Shown here piece after piece: positions 1 to 4,992 of a stretch of 5,766 bases of DNA (position 1 is its first letter; each line of letters opens with the position of its first letter). The notes beneath the pieces were generated by a model that was not told where the DNA came from, did not search any database, and worked only from the letters and a program-made list of their open reading frames with translations. The position numbers and the translations under genes were made by a program. Origin of the DNA: Legionellaceae bacterium (GTDB taxonomy: Bacteria; Pseudomonadota; Gammaproteobacteria; Legionellales; Legionellaceae); contig DAIDLK010000005.1 of assembly GCA_027449525.1 (NCBI GenBank), positions 10,705-16,470 of the forward strand, written 5' to 3'.

Positions 1-1716
1 GTATTGTCGTCGTAGCGGTTGCTTAGGGGTTGTAATCAAATACCCGCCAGTCCACGCCGCTAACACGGTTTTGGCAAAGTTACGCATAAAATATGCCATG
101 TGTTGCCAGATAAGTTGCCCAAATGCTGTTTTATCTTGCTTACGCACCGCGTACAATTCATCGCGAATATACGGATGACAAGCCATGGAACCTTGACCGA
201 AAATTAACAAATTGCGCGTCATAATATTAGCGCCTTCTACGGTTACCGAAATAGGAATACCTTGATAAGCACCCAGCATGTAATTACGCGGACCTGCCAC
301 CACCGTTCGTCCGCCGTGTACATCCATAGCATCATTAATCACAATACGGGCCAATTCGGTATTAAAATATTTAGCAATCGCTGAGGCCACCGAGGGTTTT
401 TTGTGTTCATCTACCGCCGCAACCGTCAACAGCCTTGTCGCACTAATTAGAAAATTTAAACCAGCTATTTCAGCTAACTTTTCTTCCACGCCTTCAAAAT
501 GACCTATTTCGACATTAAATTGGCGACGTACACGGGCAAACGCACTGGTAGTAACATAAGCTACACTGGAGGATGCGGTGGCCAAGGCGGGCAAGGAAAT
601 AGAGCGCCCAATCGATAAACACTCCACTAACATTTGCCAGCCATGACCGGCACGAGCGGGACCGCCAATAATATTATCCAATGGCACAAACACTCCTTGC
701 CCGCGAATAGTACCATTCATAAATGGTTGTTCAGCCGGTAAATGTCGATTCCCGATATCAAGATTTGGCGTATCACGTGGAATTAGTACACAGGTAATGC
801 CTTCTCGTCCGGACTCTGGCAACAAACCATCTGGATCAACCACATTCACAGCTAAGCCTATTAAGGTAGCCACAGGCGCCAGAGTAATCCACCGTTTATT
901 CATCGTAATCGACAACCCAAGTACCCCAGACTGCTCTACCACCACCGCTTCTGATTGGATAGAGGTTGCGTCACTGCCCGCTTGCGGTTCCGTAAGGGCA
1001 AAACAAGGGATCTCTAACCCTTTCGCTAAACGCGGTAAGTAGTGTGCTTTTTGCTGATCGGTCCCGTAGTGATAAATCAATTCGCCAGGCCCTAGTGAAT
1101 TAGGCACCATGACCGTCACGGCGGCTACCCCAGAGCGAGTGGCAATTTTTAACACGATGTCAGAGTGAGCCCGCGCGGAGAAGCCTTTTCCGCCAAATTC
1201 GCTGGGAATAACTAAACCGAAAAATCCTTGTTGTTTGAGGTAGTCCCAGACTTCGGGTGGTAAATCTTGCTGTTGAGTAATCTGCCAATCATCCAGCATG
1301 CTGCATAACGTTTCTGTTTCTTGATTAAGAAATGCCTCTTCGGCGGCAGTCAAGGTCGTTTTAATAGCTGCGAGTGCTTCCCAATCGGGCGCGCCGGTAA
1401 AAATACTTTTTTCAATCCAAGTATCCCCTGCATTAAGCGCGGCCTCTTCCGTTTCAGATAATTTAGGCACAACGTTTTGCGCCCGCTTGAATAACAGCTC
1501 GAGCAATTGTTGTCGCACTGGCAATGAGCGCCTCAGCAGAATCACCGCACCGATAGCCAGCCAAAGCAACAGCGCAACAAACCACGGCAAACCAATCACG
1601 AAGGTGGCAACCATTAGATACACACCACTCGCGACCTCCCAAATGAACGCATTGAGCCCGTAAGCCACTACTACCAAAGTCACAACGGCATAGAGCAAAA
1701 ACAACAACACAGCCAT
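1..1716 (-). CDS. fadE: Acyl-CoA dehydrogenase FadE, C-terminus beyond window
   Basis: FAD-dependent acyl-CoA dehydrogenase catalysing the first step of fatty-acid beta-oxidation (acyl-CoA to trans-2-enoyl-CoA), probably at the inner membrane. The frame is open from an ATG at 1716 to base 1, giving 572 codons. E. coli FadE has about 814 residues, so roughly 240 C-terminal residues are missing. Residues 3-21 and about 30-61 are hydrophobic, as in the FadE membrane anchor. The acyl-CoA dehydrogenase body follows from about residue 120, with NSLGPGEL and HYGTDQQK near residues 205-225 and CFALTEPQAGSDA ending near residue 250. The VEGANI motif carries the probable catalytic Glu494, followed by RNLLIFGQG. 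The start is supported by AAGGA at 1725-1729, 8 nt upstream, and by a FadE-like N-terminus. It is divergent from the broken dus gene. No frameshift was seen in the visible part. Family assignment is very secure; substrate chain length cannot be read from the sequence. Confidence 0.96.
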   Translation of the reverse strand, partial: MAVLLFLLYAVVTLVVVAYGLNAFIWEVASGVYLMVATFVIGLPWFVALLLWLAIGAVILLRRSLPVRQQLLELLFKRAQNVVPKLSETEEAALNAGDTWIEKSIFTGAPDWEALAAIKTTLTAAEEAFLNQETETLCSMLDDWQITQQQDLPPEVWDYLKQQGFFGLVIPSEFGGKGFSARAHSDIVLKIATRSGVAAVTVMVPNSLGPGELIYHYGTDQQKAHYLPRLAKGLEIPCFALTEPQAGSDATSIQSEAVVVEQSGVLGLSITMNKRWITLAPVATLIGLAVNVVDPDGLLPESGREGITCVLIPRDTPNLDIGNRHLPAEQPFMNGTIRGQGVFVPLDNIIGGPARAGHGWQMLVECLSIGRSISLPALATASSSVAYVTTSAFARVRRQFNVEIGHFEGVEEKLAEIAGLNFLISATRLLTVAAVDEHKKPSVASAIAKYFNTELARIVINDAMDVHGGRTVVAGPRNYMLGAYQGIPISVTVEGANIMTRNLLIFGQGSMACHPYIRDELYAVRKQDKTAFGQLIWQHMAYFMRNFAKTVLAAWTGGYLITTPKQPLRRQY

Positions 1717-1757
1717 AACAAGTATCCTTTTGGTTCGCCCGAATAAACTTAAGACTA

Positions 1758-1783
1758 AGTATATACCGACCCGAATGAATTCG
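1758..1783 (-). promoter_or_regulatory. Candidate fadE promoter -10 and adjacent inverted repeat
   Basis: On the minus strand TATACT (1763-1758) matches the sigma70 -10 consensus at 5 of 6 positions and lies about 40 nt before the fadE start codon. No convincing -35 hexamer sits 16-18 nt upstream. Instead, a perfect inverted repeat CGAAT-GA-ATTCG (1772-1783) occupies the region just upstream of the -10, where a repressor or activator could bind. It does not clearly match the E. coli FadR operator as I recall it. The rest of the 156-bp gap (1717-1872) holds the fadE ribosome binding site and a TGATATCA palindrome at 1812-1819. I see no gene in it. Promoter activity is an inference. Confidence 0.35.
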
Positions 1784-1872
1784 ACTACTCTTTCCACCCT
1801 TGGGTTGAAACTGATATCATTCGGTAACTCAGAAGAATAAGATAACAATTTTAGGGCAAGTTGAGATATTAA

Positions 1873-2365
1873 ATGGAAGTGCCGCAGCAGAGTTTTCTCA
1901 CGCAGCCATTCCAGATCGGCAATTTGCTGTTGGCTAATCGCCTGATTCAAGGACCACTAGCCGGCTATAGTTGTTCTGCCATGCGTGAGTTAGTATACCA
2001 ATTTATGCCGCCTGGTTATTGCGTGTCAGAAATGCTTTCAGCACAGAATTTGCTTCAGCGAGCAGGTCATAGAAACCGTTACACCCATCGTGCCGCCAAA
2101 GAAAAAACGCTTTGCTATCAAATTTCAGGCACATCACTGCAGGCAATGGTAACGGCCGCCAGTCACTTAGAAGCCGTGGGTGCCGATTTAATCGATATTA
2201 ATTGCGGCTGCCCTAGAAAACGAACACCAGGCCATTTTACAAAGCCAATCATTGGTGCATTATTACTTTCGGCAAATTTTGAACGTCGATCAATTAAAGC
2301 CCTTGCGTTCACTCGAACAGTTGGACGCGCTTGACAATGCTTTAACCTATTTACCCGATAACTAA
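1873..2365 (+). pseudogene. tRNA-dihydrouridine synthase, internally deleted and frameshifted
   Basis: Remnant of a Dus-family flavoenzyme, which reduces uridines in the tRNA D-loop. The ATG at 1873 opens a frame with Dus hallmarks in order: QGPLAGYSCSAMREL (residues 26-40, FMN-binding start of the TIM barrel), SEMLSAQN (52-59), YQISGTSLQAM (82-92) and GADLIDINCGCP (103-114), whose Cys113 matches the catalytic cysteine of the family. After residue 114 the similarity stops and the frame ends at 2334 in unrelated sequence. A second frame, open from about 2210 to a TAA at 2363-2365, encodes 51 residues that look like a genuine helical C-terminus (from ALENEHQAIL to ALTYLPDN). Intact Dus proteins have about 310-330 residues; the two pieces total about 165. 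I infer an internal deletion of roughly 450-500 bp that also shifted the frame. The remaining barrel and its FMN/tRNA contacts are gone, so the product should be inactive. No good ribosome binding site precedes the ATG. The 3' end overlaps epmB by 15 bp. A sequencing or assembly error could add the frameshift but would not by itself explain the missing half. Confidence 0.8.
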
Positions 2366-3337
2366 GCTTTTACTTGACGCTCCAGCCTGCTCGCGTACCA
2401 AGCGTGGCACTAAATAGCCAGGCAGCTGGGCTTGCATGGCCTGAACTAACGCCAGAGCTTCATCATCGCTTAGCTGAAAATGTGCGGCACCTTGCACCTT
2501 GTCTAAGCAATGCAAATAATACGGCAGCACGCCGCAAGCAAACAACCGTTGACTCAGCGTGACTAAACTCTCCACCGTGGCATTGATGCCAGCCAATAAC
2601 ACCGATTGATTTAATAAATGGCAACCTGCGGCGCGTAGACGATGACACGCTTCGTCTACCTCAGGACTTAATTCTTGGGCATGATTGGCATGCAATACCA
2701 CCACGCAGTGTAGGCGGGTCTCTTGTAAAATTGACAGTAGCGACGCATCCACTCGTTCAGGCAGTACCACTGGGATGCGGGTGTGAATGCGCACGGTAGC
2801 AACGTGCGGGATAGCCGCCAAACCGGCCATTAACTCAGCTAATAAAGCATCGGCTGCCAACAACGGCTCGCCACCACTTAAGATAACTTCGTGAATACTG
2901 CAATCCTGTGCAATGTAGGCTAATGCCGCCTGCCAACCGACACGGCCCGGATTATTGTCTGCGTAAGGGAAATGGCGCCGAAAACAATAGCGGCAGTTAA
3001 TTGCGCATACCCCGGTGAGAGTCAATAACACTCGCCCAGTGTATTTATGCACTAGGCCTGGCAGCGGATTCACCCTACGTTCCTGCAGCGGATCACGACT
3101 AAATTCTGCTTGCTCAGTTAATTCTTCCGCAACGGCCAATACTTGTAGTAATAACGGATCACGCGCGTTACCCTTTTGCATTCTGGCCGCAAAGCCACGT
3201 GGAACACGGGTAGCAAATTCTGCCTCGGCGGCGGTGTGTGCTAGGTCGACAGGCAATTGCAAGTATGCTAACAACTCCCCCGCTGATTTAAACCCGCTCG
3301 CGAAAATTTCTCGCCAATTAGAGTTGTCTGCTCGCAT
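2351..3337 (-). CDS. epmB: EF-P (R)-beta-lysine modification protein EpmB (YjeK)
   Basis: Radical-SAM, PLP-dependent lysine 2,3-aminomutase that converts (S)-alpha-lysine to (R)-beta-lysine, which EpmA then attaches to EF-P; cytosolic. The 328-residue product is close to E. coli EpmB (about 342). N-terminal VPRGFAARMQKGNARDPLLLQVL (about 45-67) and GLVHKYTGRVLL (94-105) are typical of EpmB. The [4Fe-4S] cluster motif is C111-x3-C115-x2-C118, in CRYCFRRHFPY. SGGEP (154-158) is the SAM-binding turn. LLNQSVLL (about 241-248), PYYLHCLDKVQGAAHF and GYLVPRLVRE follow. Lys323 in the C-terminal SSK stretch is the likely PLP Schiff-base lysine, by position. The tail is shorter than in E. coli. The start is fixed by a TGA immediately before the ATG in the same frame (TGA-ATG); no clear Shine-Dalgarno sequence is visible. 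The gene is divergent from efp, whose product it helps modify, a common arrangement in Gammaproteobacteria. EpmA and EpmC are not in the window. Confidence 0.96.
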   Translation of the reverse strand: MRADNSNWREIFASGFKSAGELLAYLQLPVDLAHTAAEAEFATRVPRGFAARMQKGNARDPLLLQVLAVAEELTEQAEFSRDPLQERRVNPLPGLVHKYTGRVLLTLTGVCAINCRYCFRRHFPYADNNPGRVGWQAALAYIAQDCSIHEVILSGGEPLLAADALLAELMAGLAAIPHVATVRIHTRIPVVLPERVDASLLSILQETRLHCVVVLHANHAQELSPEVDEACHRLRAAGCHLLNQSVLLAGINATVESLVTLSQRLFACGVLPYYLHCLDKVQGAAHFQLSDDEALALVQAMQAQLPGYLVPRLVREQAGASSKSLVIG

Positions 3338-3409
3338 TCAATCATTAGACTTGATAAAATGTGCTCACTTTAGCGAAATTTGTCCAAAATCACAACACCG
3401 GAGCATCTC
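3338..3409. promoter_or_regulatory. Divergent epmB/efp intergenic region with efp ribosome binding site
   Basis: This 72-bp gap must hold the 5' signals of both epmB (minus) and efp (plus). GGAG at 3400-3403 sits 6 nt before the efp ATG and is a good ribosome binding site; it decides the efp start. TAAAAT at 3355-3360 (plus) matches the -10 consensus at 5 of 6 positions, but I see no -35 hexamer at normal spacing. For epmB the minus-strand stretch is AT-rich and shows no purine-rich ribosome binding site. With so little space, the two promoters probably overlap, or the epmB transcript has a very short leader. Confidence 0.4.
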
Positions 3410-3982
3410 ATGGCAGTGTATAGCACGAACGAATTTAAAAACGGACTGAAAGTGATGGTGGATGATGCACCTTGCTCCATCGTTGAGTGTGAGTTCGTGA
3501 AACCTGGTAAAGGGCAAGCGTTTACACGGGTTAAAATTCGTAATTTAAAAACGGGTCGAGTGGTTGAGCGAACCTATAAATCAGGCGATAGTTTGCCTTC
3601 AGCCGATGTGGTGGATGTTGAGATGCAGTATTTGTATCACGACGGTGAATTATGGCACTTTATGGTCCCTGATACCTTTGAGCAATACGCGGCAACTCAA
3701 CAACAAGTCGATGAAGCAAGCCTTTGGATTAAAGAACAAGACATCTGCGTGGTAACTTTATGGAATAACGAACCCTTGCACGTAGCGCCGCCTATTTTTG
3801 TTGTGCTGGCGATCACTGAAACCGATCCAGGTCTTAAAGGAGATACCTCTGGTGGCGGTGGCAAACCGGCGACCCTGGAAACAGGAGCCGTTGTGCGTGT
3901 GCCCTTATTCGTGCAAACCGGCGAGTTAATTAAAGTTGATACTCGAAAAAGTGAATACGTTTCACGCGTCAAGGAGTCTTAG
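3410..3982 (+). CDS. efp: Translation elongation factor P
   Basis: EF-P binds between the ribosomal P and E sites and promotes peptide-bond formation at consecutive prolines; cytosolic. The product has 190 residues (E. coli 188). It has the usual three beta-barrel domains: an N-terminal KOW-like domain (about 1-63), then two OB-fold domains (about 65-126 and 130-190). The KPGKGQAF loop contains Lys34, the residue that receives (R)-beta-lysine from EpmA/EpmB, so this is the beta-lysylated class, consistent with epmB next door. ITETDPGLKGDT and the C-terminal TGAVVRVPLFVQTGE are canonical. The start at 3410 (MAVYSTNEF) matches the family N-terminus and has GGAG 6 nt upstream. An in-frame ATG at 3380 would add ten residues (MSKITTPEHL) absent from the family, so I rejected it. 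The 3' end overlaps the convergent ATP-grasp gene by 21 bp. Confidence 0.98.
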   Translation: MAVYSTNEFKNGLKVMVDDAPCSIVECEFVKPGKGQAFTRVKIRNLKTGRVVERTYKSGDSLPSADVVDVEMQYLYHDGELWHFMVPDTFEQYAATQQQVDEASLWIKEQDICVVTLWNNEPLHVAPPIFVVLAITETDPGLKGDTSGGGGKPATLETGAVVRVPLFVQTGELIKVDTRKSEYVSRVKES

Positions 3983-4873
3983 CCTTTTTCCCTTAACATA
4001 GGTAATGATTGCGGTCGCTACATCAATCCCGGTTGCTTGTTCCATGCCTTTAAAGCCGGGCGATGAGTTTGCTTCGCAGAGCATCAAACCGCCGTCTTGA
4101 AAGAGCAAATCAATCCCCGCAATCTCCAGACCAAATAATCGCGTGGCAGCTAACGCGAGTGCAGCAATTTCTTCGGTGACTGCATACGGCTCGACCCGTC
4201 CACCTAAGGAATAATTAGCTTTAAATCCTGTAACCGCCACGCGTTTCATGCAGCCAATAATTTGGTCTCCCACCACAAACACCCTCAGATCACAGCCATA
4301 ACTCTTGGTGATAAATTGTTGAAAAATCAAACCATGTGCACGTGCTTCATTACTCAGTAGCTGGAGACTATCGTGCACACTGGCTCGGCTCTCGCATAAG
4401 AACACCCCGCTGCCGCGCGCACCAGTAATGGTTTTAATCACGACTGGTAAGCCTAACTCCTCTATAACAAAATCGATTGAAACAGGAAATTTCATGAACA
4501 TCGTTTTTGGCGTGGGTAATTTGGCCGCATGAAATCGTTGGCTGGTTAATAATTTATCTTTCACTTGCTCGATAGCACGAAAGGTATTGCAAGTAACCAC
4601 GCCACTCAACTCAAGATGGCGAATGATGGCTAAGGCACAATAATTGGTTTCCGCGCCTAATCGCGGTATCAAAAAATCAGGCAGCTTCGTCAATACGCCA
4701 TCAATATACACGCCGTGCGTCGGATTATTGGCTACCATTAAATCGAATTGTTCAGGTTTATAAACAGTGATTTGGATATCCTGTGCAGCCGCAGCCTCAC
4801 ACAAACGTTGAATCCCGTGGTCTTGCGCCGTTAATTCACGCGTCGTTCGTTTATATAAAATCCAGCCATGCAT
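3962..4873 (-). CDS. RimK-family ATP-grasp ligase
   Basis: ATP-grasp amino-acid ligase of the RimK type; such enzymes join an amino acid, often glutamate, to a carboxylate on a protein, peptide or cofactor through an acyl-phosphate. The 303 residues match RimK length (about 300). An N-terminal Rossmann-like pre-ATP-grasp region opens with MHGWILYKR. VKDK (104-107) starts the ATP-grasp fold. VIKTITGARGSGVFL (145-159) is the flexible ATP-binding loop. CDLRVFVVGDQIIGCMKR (194-211), SLGGR (222-226), IAGIDLLF (251-258) and CEANSSPGFKGMEQATG (266-282) follow, with Asp255, Glu267 and Asn269 the likely metal and phosphate ligands. The opening GWILY resembles RimK-like proteins of unknown substrate more than E. 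coli S6-glutamylating RimK, so I give no symbol. The ATG at 4873 lacks a Shine-Dalgarno sequence; an in-frame TAG lies 3 nt upstream, ending a short ORF that does have one. Translation may depend on coupling. Fold is secure; substrate unknown. Confidence 0.88.
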   Translation of the reverse strand: MHGWILYKRTTRELTAQDHGIQRLCEAAAAQDIQITVYKPEQFDLMVANNPTHGVYIDGVLTKLPDFLIPRLGAETNYCALAIIRHLELSGVVTCNTFRAIEQVKDKLLTSQRFHAAKLPTPKTMFMKFPVSIDFVIEELGLPVVIKTITGARGSGVFLCESRASVHDSLQLLSNEARAHGLIFQQFITKSYGCDLRVFVVGDQIIGCMKRVAVTGFKANYSLGGRVEPYAVTEEIAALALAATRLFGLEIAGIDLLFQDGGLMLCEANSSPGFKGMEQATGIDVATAIITYVKGKRLRLLDA

Positions 4874-4876
4874 AAT

Positions 4877-4924
4877 CTATTGTCTAAGAGCGTCTAAAAC
4901 GGTGTTGGTGATTGATCGTCTCAT
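4877..4924 (-). CDS. Putative 15-codon leader ORF upstream of the ATP-grasp ligase
   Basis: A short ORF encoding MRRSITNTVLDALRQ and ending in TAG. Its ATG (4924-4922) has AGGAG 7 nt upstream, the best Shine-Dalgarno sequence in this control region. It is in the same frame as the ligase: after the TAG comes one codon (ATT) and then the ligase ATG, which has no ribosome binding site of its own. Ribosomes ending here could restart at the ligase start (translational coupling). Other readings: an N-terminal extension of the ligase lost through a nonsense mutation, or one restored by TAG readthrough. The peptide has no run of a single amino acid, so classical attenuation is unlikely. I do not recognise it. 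Existence as a translated unit is inferred from the ribosome binding site alone. Confidence 0.45.
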   Translation of the reverse strand: MRRSITNTVLDALRQ

Positions 4925-4931
4925 GGTTCAT

Positions 4932-4936
4932 CTCCT
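4932..4936 (-). promoter_or_regulatory. Strong Shine-Dalgarno sequence AGGAG
   Basis: AGGAG on the minus strand, 7 nt before the leader ATG at 4924. This ideal spacing selects that start over the ATG at 4931-4929, which directly abuts the AGGAG and is too close to be used. It is 58 nt from the ligase ATG at 4873, too far to serve it directly. Confidence 0.6.
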
Positions 4937-4946
4937 GTTTCAATCC

Positions 4947-4961
4947 TGCACGGTCCGTGCA
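4947..4961. promoter_or_regulatory. Perfect 15-bp palindrome, candidate operator
   Basis: TGCACGGTCCGTGCA is an inverted repeat with 7-bp arms around a single central base. It lies immediately downstream of the candidate -10 hexamer, so a transcript would start within it. That is a typical place for a repressor operator. As RNA the arms would have almost no loop, so a stable hairpin is unlikely and a DNA-binding dimer is the better explanation. I cannot match it to a known regulator. No regulator gene is visible nearby. Confidence 0.5.
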
Positions 4962-4962
4962 A

Positions 4963-4992
4963 ATAGTATTCTTTATTTAAATTCTTTGTCAT
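4963..4992 (-). promoter_or_regulatory. Candidate promoter of the leader/ATP-grasp unit
   Basis: Minus-strand ATGACA (4992-4987) matches the sigma70 -35 consensus at 5 of 6 positions. TACTAT (4968-4963) matches the -10 at 4 of 6, with an 18-nt AT-rich spacer. The -35 overlaps the stop codon of the upstream Stealth gene, so the ligase could be transcribed separately even though it follows that gene on the same strand. Predicted initiation falls inside the palindrome just downstream. The -10 is weak, so the call is moderate to low. Confidence 0.35.

Noticed and set aside
797..1042. 81-codon plus-strand ORF inside fadE
   Set aside because: It lies antisense to well-conserved fadE sequence, including the TEPQAGSDA motif, has no ribosome binding site and resembles no known protein.
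1812..1819. TGATATCA palindrome upstream of the broken dus gene
   Set aside because: An 8-bp palindrome is common by chance, and there is no convincing promoter alignment around it.
2463..2648. Short ORFs in both strands inside the 3' half of epmB
   Set aside because: They overlap conserved EpmB sequence in other frames, without ribosome binding sites or recognisable motifs.
3380..3409. Upstream ATG extending EF-P by ten residues
   Set aside because: EF-P proteins begin at the equivalent of MAVYSTNEF. The GGAG ribosome binding site is 6 nt before the ATG at 3410 and lies inside the proposed extension.
3015..3449. 144-codon plus-strand ORF antisense to epmB running into efp
   Set aside because: It covers the strongly conserved N-terminal half of epmB and the efp start in another frame; composition and lack of similarity mark it as a shadow.
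3970..3995. Possible intrinsic terminator after efp (AAGG...CCTT followed by a T-run)
   Set aside because: The stem is only 4 bp with an 8-nt loop and ends in a short T stretch; too weak to call.
4884..4931. Alternative 15-codon ORF MNHETINHQHRFRRS on the minus strand
   Set aside because: Its ATG directly abuts the AGGAG sequence, too close for initiation, and its frame does not lead to the ligase start.
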